NCBI GenBank assembly: GCA_964550375.1
Contig: CAZJYX010000005.1
Span: 62,001 to 126,000, forward strand
Length of the DNA stretch: 64,000 nt
Origin: JAAYXS01 sp964550375
Lineage (GTDB): Bacteria > Planctomycetota > Phycisphaerae > UBA1845 > Fen-1342
Direction: 5' to 3'
The position numbers and the translations under genes were made by a program. The notes below the pieces were generated by a model. It worked only from the letters and a program-made list of their open reading frames with translations. It ran no database searches and was not told where the DNA came from. This document shows positions 50,982 to 61,192 of the stretch, piece after piece (position 1 is the first letter of the stretch; every line of letters starts with the position of its first letter).

Positions 50982-51203
50982 GTTTCACCAGGTCAGATTC
51001 AGCAGATGCCGTCAGTTTGCCCCAAGTGCGACTCTGTTGCAATGCCGGCTGCGGCAGAAGTGACCCGGCCGAAGCCCGGCTTGTCGGAAACCAGGGGGCG
51101 ACCTATACTGTCCAAGTGGGTTGAAATCGGCCAGTTTGCGGCCGTGCCGCCGGTTGCCGCGTAGCGTGCAGGCGGGTCGGGTGTGTCTCGTGGAGTACTG
51201 CGC

Positions 51204-52301
51204 ATGTTCAAGGCGTCATTCGGACGAGGCGGGTTGATGGTGCTCGGGCTGGCGCTCGGGTCGGCTGTGCTACTTAGCGGCACGGGCTGTCTGTCCGGCG
51301 GCAGCGGCTGGGACGTCGTGGGAAACCCGTTCCCGTATTTTGGATCCGGGGCGGCGGCAACCGGGCCGACCCAGACCGGCACGACCGCGGGCGGCCAGTT
51401 GGGCCAGGATACGCGTTCCTACACCGATCCATGTTCGGAGCCGCAGCCGCGCAAGTACGTGCGAATATCGATGCGGAATTACGCCGACATCGACTATATC
51501 CACTACTTCTTCGTGGCGATTGCCTTCGTCGCCGTTGATGGGACGGACCCCGACGCGATTATCCCCACGTTTGATGGCGAGGAGTTTCCGAACGGCGCCG
51601 TCTGCCCCAACGATATCTCGCTGTATGTGGCCAACGGCTATGAGAGCATCACGGCCGGCCGGGAGCGGGCCTTTGGCGATTACTGCATTGGCGGACCGGC
51701 GCTCGTGTACTTCCACAGGAACGGGCAGTTTCGGACGGCCACCGGCACGGGGTCGGCCGGCCTTGGATCGGCCATCGCGCCGGCCCAGGGCACGCTGCCT
51801 ACATACGACAGCTTCTTTGACAGCGTGGGCGCGTTGCTGCCGGCTCCCGACCTAATCGTGTTCCACAATCCGGGCGTGGGTGAAGGTGCCCCGCTCAAGA
51901 TCAGCGTCTCGCGCGATTCGCCGTGCGATCCCGCGGTTGTCACGCTGCGGGCCGCGCCGCCCTGCCAGCGTGATTCGTTTTACTACGTCGCTGAGGATGG
52001 TTTCATGGCCGGTGTGCGAACCCTGGGCTCGGGGTCCGGCCGCCGCGTGCCGGACGAGATCCAAGGCACCGGCTGCGAGTGCAACCCGTTGAGCGGGGCC
52101 TACCAGATCCTGGCCCCTTCGGGTGCCACGGCGACCACGGCCCGTTGTGACGAGTTCCTGCGCGGCGGGCGGATCACCTACACATTCATCCGGGACGATC
52201 AGACGCCCGCGTTTCCGCAGTTGCTCTGGCGAGTTACGGACGCCACTGGCAGCATCGCCCACGACTATGACTCACGGGCCACGCTTCCGGGCGGCGGCTA
52301 A
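51204..52301 (+). CDS. Putative lipoprotein of unknown function
   Basis: 365 residues. The ATG at 51204 has GGAG 9 bases upstream and gives a signal (GGLMVLGLALGSAVLLSGTGC) with lipobox SGTGC. The mature protein starts with a Gly/Thr-rich linker and then a domain with several Cys (CPNDIS, GDYCIGG, CDPAVV, CQRDSF, CECNP, CDEF), probably disulfide-bonded. I do not recognise a family. Its stop codon overlaps that of the convergent TPR gene (CTAA). Confidence 0.72.
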   Translation: MFKASFGRGGLMVLGLALGSAVLLSGTGCLSGGSGWDVVGNPFPYFGSGAAATGPTQTGTTAGGQLGQDTRSYTDPCSEPQPRKYVRISMRNYADIDYIHYFFVAIAFVAVDGTDPDAIIPTFDGEEFPNGAVCPNDISLYVANGYESITAGRERAFGDYCIGGPALVYFHRNGQFRTATGTGSAGLGSAIAPAQGTLPTYDSFFDSVGALLPAPDLIVFHNPGVGEGAPLKISVSRDSPCDPAVVTLRAAPPCQRDSFYYVAEDGFMAGVRTLGSGSGRRVPDEIQGTGCECNPLSGAYQILAPSGATATTARCDEFLRGGRITYTFIRDDQTPAFPQLLWRVTDATGSIAHDYDSRATLPGGG

Positions 52302-53485
52302 AGCGGCTGATCGCTTTCGACAGCCGGCGTGCTAACGGGCAATCCCTGCCGATGCAGCCACTCACGGGCCGCCTGCTGGTTCTGCTGGGCGGCATTCAGA
52401 TCCGCGTCACTTGGCTTGGCGATGGCGGCGATCAGTTGGTAGACCTCGGCCGCGTGGTTGTCCTGGTGCGTCGCTTCGTACAGGGCCGCCAAGTCCGTCA
52501 GGTAGCGCGTGTTCCGCAGCAGGCGCTCGCGGATTGCGTCCGGTTGCAGCCGCGCCACCGGCTCAAGCAGTTGCAGAGTCTGGTGGTAGCTCAACTCCCA
52601 GGATAGCTTGGCCGTCTCCTCGGAGCGGTAGGCAATCTCGCTCAGCACCCTTACCGCCTCGGTTTCGTTGCCGGCGGCAATCTGGTCGGTGGGCCGACCG
52701 CGGACATCCCGGCGACTTAGCGATGAGTAGTACTGCGCCAGAACACGAATCTGCGTCTGGTTGGCGCTGATCAAGTCCTCCAGCGCCTTGCGGCTTGCCG
52801 GGTTCTCCTCACGCAGGCGCCGGGCAGTTTCCAGCAGCGTCTTGGCGGATTCGAGGGCGCGCTCCGATTCCTCCGATTCCATGTAGATGTCGACTAGCAG
52901 CCGGAGCGAGCCAATGTCATTCGGGTCACTGGCGATGGCCTGCCGGGCTCGCGCTACGGCTTCGGACCGCTTGCCCTGGCCCTGGTATGAGACTGCCACC
53001 AGGCGCAAAGCCTCGGCACGCCGGTCGCGCGGTGCTACGCCGGCCGCCGTCTCGAGGTACTGCGTGGCCTGGCGCCAATAGCGAGAAAAAACGTAAATCT
53101 TTCCAATGGCTAGGTTTGCGCGGAAATTGCTGGGGTCGTCGGCGATGACCTCCTTGAATATGCCGCGGGCGCTGTGCGTGTCGCCCGTCTCCATCAGGAG
53201 TTCGCCTCTCAGAATCTTGGCCTCCAGGTTGCGCGGATCAGAGGCGAGCAGGTTGCGGAGTGCTTCGTCAGCCTGAACCAACACCTGCCCGGACTCAGTC
53301 ACTTTCCCCGCTTCTCTGAGCAGGCGCGCCTGCTCAATCAGATTCTCGACCACTGCGAGCACGTCCTGCCGCGTGGGAACCCGCCCCGTCTGATCCCCGC
53401 CAGTAGCGGCCGGCTGTTGCTGTGCCGTCGCAGTGCATACTGACAGCACCAGGATCACGTACGACACGCAAACTGTTCGTAACAT
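52298..53485 (-). CDS. Secreted TPR-repeat protein
   Basis: 395 residues. The ATG at 53485 follows AGGAG at 8 bases and opens a signal peptide (MLRTVCVSYVILVLSVCTATA). Four to six tetratricopeptide-like helix pairs follow (QVLVQADEALRNLLASDP, NLEAKILRGELLMETGDTHSA, FRANLAIGKIYVFSRYWRQA, DRRAEALRLVAVSYQGQGKR, DIGSLRLLVDIYMESEESER). It is probably a periplasmic scaffold. The upstream reading to 53578 lacks a ribosome-binding site. Confidence 0.85.
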   Translation of the reverse strand: MLRTVCVSYVILVLSVCTATAQQQPAATGGDQTGRVPTRQDVLAVVENLIEQARLLREAGKVTESGQVLVQADEALRNLLASDPRNLEAKILRGELLMETGDTHSARGIFKEVIADDPSNFRANLAIGKIYVFSRYWRQATQYLETAAGVAPRDRRAEALRLVAVSYQGQGKRSEAVARARQAIASDPNDIGSLRLLVDIYMESEESERALESAKTLLETARRLREENPASRKALEDLISANQTQIRVLAQYYSSLSRRDVRGRPTDQIAAGNETEAVRVLSEIAYRSEETAKLSWELSYHQTLQLLEPVARLQPDAIRERLLRNTRYLTDLAALYEATHQDNHAAEVYQLIAAIAKPSDADLNAAQQNQQAAREWLHRQGLPVSTPAVESDQPL

Positions 53486-53661
53486 CAGGCCACTCCTAGC
53501 ATTTCTGCTTGCACGCAAGCCGGGCAGACCGGTTGCGGAGCTTACCGGCCGCAATCCGCAGCCAAACCTACGGCACACTGCAATTATTATCGGCCACGCG
53601 CCACCACTTCGTGAAACGCCGCACCCGGGACTCTACGCCCGCCAACCGGGACCGTTCGTAG

Positions 53662-54933
53662 TCAAACCGGCAACCCGACCGCTACTCCAATAGCGAGAAG
53701 CTCCCGACGGAGCAAGTCCACGGCGGTTCGAGCCGCCCGAGTGCGGATGACTCCGCGGGGTACGTCCGGACCGAAGCGCTGCTCGTACGCGTTAACGCCC
53801 GCCGGCGTCGCCAACCCTATGTACACCAACCCGACCGGCTTCTCCACGGTACCACCATCCGGCCCCGCGATACCGGTCACGGACAGCGCATAATCAGTAC
53901 CCAGGGCCGTGCGGGCACTACTCGCCATCGCCGTAGCCACCGGCGCGCTCACGGCGCCATGCTCCGCGAGCAACTCATCAGACACGCCCAGCAGTCGCTG
54001 TTTGACTTCGTTGGCGTACGCCACGACGCCGCCGGCGTAGTAGCGGCTGCTGCCCGGCACATCGGTCAGCAGCGCGCCGATCAGACCGCCCGTACACGAC
54101 TCCGCCGTGCCAAGCGTGGCGGACGCAGCCCGCAGCAACTCACCGGTGACGCTGCCGAGCGTCTCCTCGTCGCGTCCGAACACAATCGGTCCTAGGCGTG
54201 CCCGGATCTCGTGCTCGTCCGCATCCAGCATCTTTTCCCCGGCGGCGCGGGTCGGGGCGGCCGCCAGGATCCGCAAGCTTATGATACCCACGTCGGCCCG
54301 GGTACCGACCGCGGGGTTGCGCCCGGGCATGAGAATATCGCGAATCTCCGTGGCGATGTCCGACTCGCCGCGGCCCAAGCAATGCAGGTGCCGGGCCAGC
54401 AACACTTCCCGCCCGCCCAGGGCCCGCAGTTCCGGAGCGACCGCGTCGTTAAACATCGCCTTCATCTCGAACGGCACGCCGGGCAGGGCGTAGCAGCGCG
54501 CCCGGCCGAGCTGGATGGCTATGCCCGGCGCCGTCCCACAGCCGTTCGGGATGGCGCGGCCGGAGCGGGGAATCATCGCCTGAATGCGATTGCGGTCGGG
54601 CATGTCGCGGTTCCGGAGGGTGAAGAAAACGCGGATGCGCTCCAGGCTGGCGGCATCGAGATCAAGGGGTTGACCAACTACGTCGGCCAGCGCGGCACGG
54701 GTCATGTCGTCGTCGGTTGGCCCGAGACCGCCCGTCATTACCAGGACGTCGCAGTCAGCCGCGGCTTCCAGCAGCACCGCCCGCAGCTCGGCGGCCTCAT
54801 CCGGCACCGTAGCCAGTCGGGCAATGTGCAGGCCGCATTCCGTCAGGCGTTCAGCCAGCCAGGCCGCGTTCGTGTCGGCCAGATGTCCTAGCGTCAGTTC
54901 CGTACCACAAGATATGATCCAGGCACGTTGCAT
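53662..54933 (-). CDS. cinA: CinA-family protein (molybdopterin-binding-like plus nicotinamide-nucleotide amidase domain)
   Basis: 423 residues. The N-terminal MoaB/MogA-like domain starts MQRAWIISCGTELTLGHLAD and has MTGGLGPTDDDMTRAALAD and GTAPGIAI. The C-terminal PncC domain has AESCTGGLIGALLTDVPGSS, GGVVAYANEVKQRLLGV and SVTGIAGPDGGTVEKPVGLVY. Such proteins remove the amide from nicotinamide mononucleotide and/or hydrolyse ADP-ribose in pyridine-nucleotide recycling. The ATG at 54933 matches the family start; the frame continues to 55053. It is divergent from rpsB. Confidence 0.94.
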   Translation of the reverse strand: MQRAWIISCGTELTLGHLADTNAAWLAERLTECGLHIARLATVPDEAAELRAVLLEAAADCDVLVMTGGLGPTDDDMTRAALADVVGQPLDLDAASLERIRVFFTLRNRDMPDRNRIQAMIPRSGRAIPNGCGTAPGIAIQLGRARCYALPGVPFEMKAMFNDAVAPELRALGGREVLLARHLHCLGRGESDIATEIRDILMPGRNPAVGTRADVGIISLRILAAAPTRAAGEKMLDADEHEIRARLGPIVFGRDEETLGSVTGELLRAASATLGTAESCTGGLIGALLTDVPGSSRYYAGGVVAYANEVKQRLLGVSDELLAEHGAVSAPVATAMASSARTALGTDYALSVTGIAGPDGGTVEKPVGLVYIGLATPAGVNAYEQRFGPDVPRGVIRTRAARTAVDLLRRELLAIGVAVGLPV

Positions 54934-55169
54934 GGGCTTCTGCGAGCACCCGTATCCGCCGGCCCCCGACGGCCGGCCGTCTCCACTGCTGAGGCTGAAT
55001 ACCTTACCCACGCGGCGGGCCGCCTGGCAAACGCCGCGGTCGGCCCGGGCCATGAGTCAGTGCGGGTTTGCGACCGCCGCCGAGGGGTACCGGATGGGAA
55101 CATACACCTAACATTGGTTGTGTTTTCTCTGGGGAATGCGATTGCCCTGATTCGGCCGGCGGTGCATCC

Positions 55170-55199
55170 TTGACGTAATTGCGTGCTTGTTGCTAATAT
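55170..55199 (+). promoter_or_regulatory. Sigma-70-type promoter of rpsB-tsf
   Basis: TTGACG at 55170-55175, an 18-base spacer and TAATAT at 55194-55199, with TGC just before it (extended -10). Transcription would start near 55206, leaving a ~120-base leader. This is the best promoter match in the window and fits a highly expressed ribosomal-protein operon. Confidence 0.7.
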
Positions 55200-55265
55200 G
55201 ACCGGTTCCGCGGAATCGGCGTCTGCGGGGCACGAGTAGTGTAGCGTGGTCAGTGTCGACCCGCG

Positions 55266-55300
55266 GCACCCGTGTGTGGCTGGACCAAAGCCACGGGTGC
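55266..55300 (+). promoter_or_regulatory. Leader hairpin upstream of rpsB
   Basis: Perfect 9-base inverted repeat GCACCCGTG/CACGGGTGC with a 17-base interior that can pair further (GCT/AGC) or compete as GTGGCT/AGCCAC. It ends 27 bases before the start codon, so it could be a ribosomal-protein S2 autoregulatory site. There is no T-run, so simple termination is unlikely. Confidence 0.5.
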
Positions 55301-55327
55301 GAATCATCCTGTATGAGGAGGTGACGT

Positions 55328-56248
55328 TTGGCATCCCCTTTGGTCCGTGAGCTGCTGGATGCGGGGATTCACTTCGGACACCGGTGCAGCCGGTGGAATC
55401 CGAAGATGAAGCCGTATATCTACGGCAAACGCAGCGGTATTCACATCATCGACATTCGCGAGACGCTACGCGGGCTGCTGCGGGCAAGGAAGTTCATCGC
55501 GCAGGCCGTGACTAATGGTGAAGACGTCCTGTTCGTGGGGACCAAGCGGCAAGCCCGCGAGGTTATCCAGGAGGAGGCCCGGCGCTGCAATATGCACTTT
55601 GTGAGCGAGCGCTGGCTGGGTGGTACGCTGACTAATTTCCGTACCATTCGGTCGCGGTTGCAGCGGCTGGAGGAACTCGAAGCGCTGGTGGCCAGCCCGC
55701 AGTGGGAGGCGGGTTACTCCAAGAAGATGAAGGCGGCCCTCGCGCGCGAACTGAAAAAGATCCGGCGAAACCTGGACGGCATTCGCAAGATGAACCGGCT
55801 ACCCGGCGTCGTGGTGGTCGTTGACTTGCGCAAGGAGCACAACGCCGTGCAGGAAGCCCGGCTACTGGGAATTCCGACGGTCGCGCTGCTCGATACCGAT
55901 AGTTCCCCGGACCAGGCCAGCATTCCCATTCCAGGCAATGACGATTCGATGCGCTCAATCGCCCTGGTCATGCGCCTCATGGCCGACGCTGTGGCCGAGG
56001 GTCTGCGCAGCCGGCCCGAGCGGCCGGAGCGCAGCGAGTCGGCCGAGGGCCCGGACTACGGTGCTCCCCCCGCACGGCGGCGTCAACCGCGGCGTGTCGG
56101 CGCCGGGCGCGTCAGTGTCGGCGAGACGGCCGCCCCCCGGAACGGGTCGGCCACGGCCGAGCTGCCGGTAGCGCCTCCCGCCCCGAGCGACGAAGCGCGG
56201 CCGGTACCCGATGGCGCGCCGCTGTCTGGTGAGGGGGAGCTGCCTTAG
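55328..56248 (+). CDS. rpsB: 30S ribosomal protein S2
   Basis: Small-subunit protein, 306 residues, longer than the usual ~240-260 because of a Pro/Arg-rich C-terminal tail. Typical segments: LLDAGIHFGHRCSRWNPKMKPYI, GEDVLFVGTKRQA, RWLGGTLTNFRTIRSR, LPGVVVVVDLRKEHNAVQEA and IPTVALLDTDSSPD. The start codon is TTG at 55328 behind a near-perfect AGGAGGTGA at 6 bases; no ATG fits. rpsB is followed by tsf, the standard order. The promoter and leader are listed separately. Confidence 0.97.
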   Translation: MASPLVRELLDAGIHFGHRCSRWNPKMKPYIYGKRSGIHIIDIRETLRGLLRARKFIAQAVTNGEDVLFVGTKRQAREVIQEEARRCNMHFVSERWLGGTLTNFRTIRSRLQRLEELEALVASPQWEAGYSKKMKAALARELKKIRRNLDGIRKMNRLPGVVVVVDLRKEHNAVQEARLLGIPTVALLDTDSSPDQASIPIPGNDDSMRSIALVMRLMADAVAEGLRSRPERPERSESAEGPDYGAPPARRRQPRRVGAGRVSVGETAAPRNGSATAELPVAPPAPSDEARPVPDGAPLSGEGELP

Positions 56249-56330
56249 GACCAGCAATGCCTGCGTTGGGTGCCGCCCTGCGCGCGATGCGGCGGAACGG
56301 CCGGCAATCCCAATCGAAGGAGAACGCACG

Positions 56331-57161
56331 ATGGAAGTTACCGCGCGGATGGTGATGGCTCTGCGTGAGAAGACCGGCCTGCCCATGATGGAGTGCAAGC
56401 ACGCCCTCATGGAGGCCGATGGTGACGAGGCCAAGGCCGTTGAACTGCTGCGGCAGAAGGGCCTGGGACAGGCCACCAAGCGGGCCGCGCGGGAGACGTC
56501 GGAAGGCCGCGTGGCGTGTTACTACGACGCAGAGCAGGGGCGCGCCGGCATCGTCCAACTGCAGTGCGAGACCGCCCCCGTCGCCAGCACGGATGACTTC
56601 ATCAGCCTCGCGCGGCACATCGCCCGGCACGCCGCCTTGATTGACGACCCCACGCCCGAGAGCGTGCTGGCCCAGCCCTTTCAGGACGGGCCGGCGGCCA
56701 CGCTCCAGGATCACATGACCGACGTGGTTAACCGCATTCGTGAGAACATCCGGATCGCGCGCGTCGGCAGCCTCACCGGCGTGCTGGGACAGTACGTGCA
56801 TCACAACGGCAAGGTGGGCGTCATCGTCGAGTTCAGCGATGCTTGTCCGGATAGCCTGCGGGCCGACATCTGCATGCACATCGCCGCCATGCGGCCGCCG
56901 TACCTGCGGCGTGAAGACGTCGACGCGGCCACCGTTGAACACGAACGCGAGATCGCCCGGCAGCAGGTGCAGGGCAAACCGCCGCAGATCCTCGAAAAGA
57001 TCGTCGATGGCAAGATGAACAAGTGGTTCGCCGAGATCGTTCTCCTCGAGCAGCCGTTCGTCAAGGATGACAAGCAGTCGGTCGGGCAGGTTCTGGCCGC
57101 GGCGGCTTCCGGTCTGACGGTGCGGCGTGCGCTGCGCTTCGAGGTCGGCCTGTTGGCCTAG
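56331..57161 (+). CDS. tsf: Translation elongation factor Ts
   Basis: Nucleotide-exchange factor for EF-Tu, 276 residues. The N-terminal UBA-like domain holds the signature LREKTGLPMMECKHALMEADGD; further family segments are EGRVACYYD, TDDFISLARHIARHAAL, YVHHNGKVGVIVEFS and NKWFAEIVLLEQPFVKDDKQSV. The ATG at 56331 has AAGGAG upstream. It lies about 80 bases after rpsB and is presumably cotranscribed with it. Confidence 0.97.
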   Translation: MEVTARMVMALREKTGLPMMECKHALMEADGDEAKAVELLRQKGLGQATKRAARETSEGRVACYYDAEQGRAGIVQLQCETAPVASTDDFISLARHIARHAALIDDPTPESVLAQPFQDGPAATLQDHMTDVVNRIRENIRIARVGSLTGVLGQYVHHNGKVGVIVEFSDACPDSLRADICMHIAAMRPPYLRREDVDAATVEHEREIARQQVQGKPPQILEKIVDGKMNKWFAEIVLLEQPFVKDDKQSVGQVLAAAASGLTVRRALRFEVGLLA

Positions 57162-57309
57162 AATGATTCAGACCTTTCTGTAACCGCGTGCCCGGACGGC
57201 TTCGGGGGTGGGTAGTGCGCCGGGCTGACACGCACCAGACGCGCAGTAATCTCGGGGGGTTGTTCCCCGGCCAGGGGTATGCGCGGGCGGCGCGGTTTAT
57301 CTGGCGCGG

Positions 57310-58932
<1,623 letters not shown>

Positions 58933-59033
58933 TCAGGCCGGCCTCTACCGTCCGCCGCGGCACCAAGGTGTAGCCGAACGGTGGTGCGCGCCTGCCCACG
59001 TCGGCCACCCGGGTTGTCCGGAACCGTTACCAA

Positions 59034-59243
59034 TCACGCATACACGTCCAAAGCCGACGCTAGTCGCGCGACGGCCTGTGTGATCCCCTGGGAGGCGGCC
59101 TGGGCCGCTGCCTGCGCGTGCGCCACGGTACGCTGCTGCGCACCGGTTCGGGCAGCCACTTGCAGCAGCTTGGCGGCTGCGGCCATCTGGGCCTTGCTCT
59201 GGGCAGTCTGGCTGGCTGACGCCGCCAGGATCTCGATAGACAC
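59034..59243 (-). CDS. Small Ala-rich protein of unknown function
   Basis: 69 residues starting with a GTG at 59243 that has AGGAG 7 bases upstream; the longer frame to 59318 has no such support. The protein (SIEILAASASQTAQSKAQ and onward) is very rich in Ala and Gln, with no Cys and no membrane segment, and is predicted to be one or two amphipathic helices. It lies about 100 bases upstream of the GGDEF gene on the same strand. It vaguely resembles small YjfB-type motility proteins; not a confident match. Confidence 0.65.
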   Translation of the reverse strand: MSIEILAASASQTAQSKAQMAAAAKLLQVAARTGAQQRTVAHAQAAAQAASQGITQAVARLASALDVYA

Positions 59244-59509
59244 CGGGCGCTCCTTTCTGGCGCGGGCGCAATGTCCCTGTCTAGACAGGTATCGACACCC
59301 GATCCGCACCAGCCTCACCCTAATAGTGCAAAACGCTGCTATGCCATGGCCACAACCAGTGTCGTGAATGCGTTTCGGACGCCCTGGTAACCGCTATTAT
59401 GGGAGCTTAAGTGCCGCTGGCCTGTGACCCAGGCCACGTTATGATAGAGTCGCACGGGTTATCGACGCCGGCCCCCCCGCGGCGTGCACACACACCACTG
59501 AGTGCTTGC

Positions 59510-60361
59510 ATGGACAACGCTCCGACCGAACGCGTCACGCTCGACACCCTCCGTCACCTGAAGGCCCGCGGCCAGAAGTTCGCCATGCTGACCGCGTACG
59601 ATTATCCGATGGCGGTCGCCGCTCAGGCCGCCGGCGTGCACGGGCTCCTGATCGGCGACTCAATGGGAACCGTGCTGCTCGGTCACGCTAACACACGGCA
59701 AACACCGCTGTCGCTGATGCTTACGTTAGGTGAGGCGGTACGGCGCGGCGCGCCGCACGTTCACCTGTGGGGCGATTTACCCTTCGAGGCACTCAGCGCC
59801 GGTCCAGAAGCGGTTCTAGACGCCGCCCGGCGTTTCCGTGACGAGGCCGGCTGCGACGCGGTCAAGCTGGAGACCGCCCCCGAGGACGACCGCCTGGTCG
59901 CTGACCTGGCGCGGGCCGGCATTGTTACCGTCGCGCATCTCGGGTTGTGCCCCCAACAGGTCGTGACCGCCGAGGGCTATCGGCCGCAGGCACGCGACGC
60001 CACCAGCATAGCGCAGCTCGTGGAAACAGCGCGTCGAATGGTGGCTGCGGGGGCGGCCATATTGCTGCTGGAAGCGGTGCCGGGCGAAGCGTCCCAGGCG
60101 GTGGTTTCGGCCGTCGAGGTGCCGGTGGTCGGCTGCGGCGCTGGGCCGGCGTGCGACGGGCACATCCTGGTGACCCAAGACCTGCTCGGTTACGGCAACG
60201 CGCACCCGCCACGCTTCGTCCCTGTGCTGGCCCGGCTGGACGAGATCATCGCGCGCGCCCTGCGGCAGTACGTTGAGGACATTGCCGGTGGTCAGTACCC
60301 GGGACCACAGCACGCCTACCGTCTGCGCTCACCGGCGGCGCGTACCGGCACGCGCACGTGA
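59510..60361 (+). CDS. panB: 3-methyl-2-oxobutanoate hydroxymethyltransferase
   Basis: First committed enzyme of pantothenate synthesis, 283 residues. Evidence: FAMLTAYDYPMAVAAQAAG, GDSMGTVLLGH (metal-binding Asp), CDAVKLE, VAHLGLCPQQ, GYRPQ, the catalytic Glu in LLLEAVP, and VVGCGAGPACDGHILV. The ATG at 59510 fits the family start (TLDTLRHLKARGQK shortly after). The rest of the pathway (panC, panD) is not in the window. The next gene, birA, also serves coenzyme metabolism. Confidence 0.95.
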   Translation: MDNAPTERVTLDTLRHLKARGQKFAMLTAYDYPMAVAAQAAGVHGLLIGDSMGTVLLGHANTRQTPLSLMLTLGEAVRRGAPHVHLWGDLPFEALSAGPEAVLDAARRFRDEAGCDAVKLETAPEDDRLVADLARAGIVTVAHLGLCPQQVVTAEGYRPQARDATSIAQLVETARRMVAAGAAILLLEAVPGEASQAVVSAVEVPVVGCGAGPACDGHILVTQDLLGYGNAHPPRFVPVLARLDEIIARALRQYVEDIAGGQYPGPQHAYRLRSPAARTGTRT

Positions 60362-60382
60362 CCAGCCCTACCCGTACCGCCC

Positions 60383-61192
60383 ATGAATGACCGACTGGCA
60401 CACGCCCCCCTGACGCTCCAGAGCATCAAGCCAACTACGGCGCTGCAGCGCATCGCCACGTGCGTCCTGGTGCTAGACGAGGTGGACAGCACCAACACGG
60501 AGCTGCGGCGGCGTGCGGCCGGCCTGCCCGACGGGGCGGTCGTCGTGGCGGAGTACCAGACGCACGGCCGGGGGCGCCGCGGGCGGCACTGGCTCGCACC
60601 CCGGGGCGCGTCCGTGCTGCTCAGTGTCATGTTGAAGGAAGCGACCGGTTCGCCGGTTGCATGCCGGGCGACCATCCTTGGGGCCTTGGCCGCCTGTGAA
60701 GCCATCGAGCAGGCCAGCGTCTGCAAGCCGGCCGTCCGCTGGCCGAACGACGTGACCATCGCCGGTCGGAAGATCAGCGGCGTACTGGTCGAAACGACGC
60801 CCTGCGACGACGGGCAAGCCGTGATCATTGGCATTGGCATCAACTGTCTGCAACAGGCGGGGCATTTTCCGCCCGCGCTGGCTGATCGGGCGACGTCACT
60901 GGAAATCGAGTCGCCGGTGCCGATTGATCGCGCGGCAGTGACCCGCGCGCTGTTGGCACGGCTGGACGGGCGCGTGGCGGAGTTGGCGCAGGACGCGGCG
61001 GCCGGACAGCGCCTGTTGAAAGACTGGCTGGCGCGCTGCGAGGATCTCGGTACGCGCGTTACACTGCAGCACGACCGCGAGACCCTGACCGGCACCGTGG
61101 TGGATATCAGCGACGACGGCGATCTCTTGCTGCAGCTCGACCAAGGCGGAAGGAGGTTCTTTGCCTCGTCGACGACGACCCGTCTCCCGTAA
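60383..61192 (+). CDS. birA: Biotin--[acetyl-CoA-carboxylase] ligase
   Basis: Attaches biotin to carboxylase carrier proteins; 269 residues without the N-terminal helix-turn-helix of the E. coli repressor type. Evidence: VLDEVDSTNTELRRRA, the biotin/ATP loop GRGRRGRHWLAPRGASVLLS, RWPNDVTIAGRKISGVLVE and GIGINC. The C-terminal SH3-like part is present (LGTRVTLQHDRETLTGTVVDI). The 3' end overlaps the start of the next gene by about 32 bases. Confidence 0.94.
   Translation: MNDRLAHAPLTLQSIKPTTALQRIATCVLVLDEVDSTNTELRRRAAGLPDGAVVVAEYQTHGRGRRGRHWLAPRGASVLLSVMLKEATGSPVACRATILGALAACEAIEQASVCKPAVRWPNDVTIAGRKISGVLVETTPCDDGQAVIIGIGINCLQQAGHFPPALADRATSLEIESPVPIDRAAVTRALLARLDGRVAELAQDAAAGQRLLKDWLARCEDLGTRVTLQHDRETLTGTVVDISDDGDLLLQLDQGGRRFFASSTTTRLP

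Larger units (their letters stand above)
54934..55327 (+). other. Divergent regulatory region and rpsB leader
   Basis: About 395 bases between cinA and rpsB, containing the rpsB promoter and a roughly 120-base leader with a strong hairpin (listed separately). No gene is seen. Confidence 0.6.
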
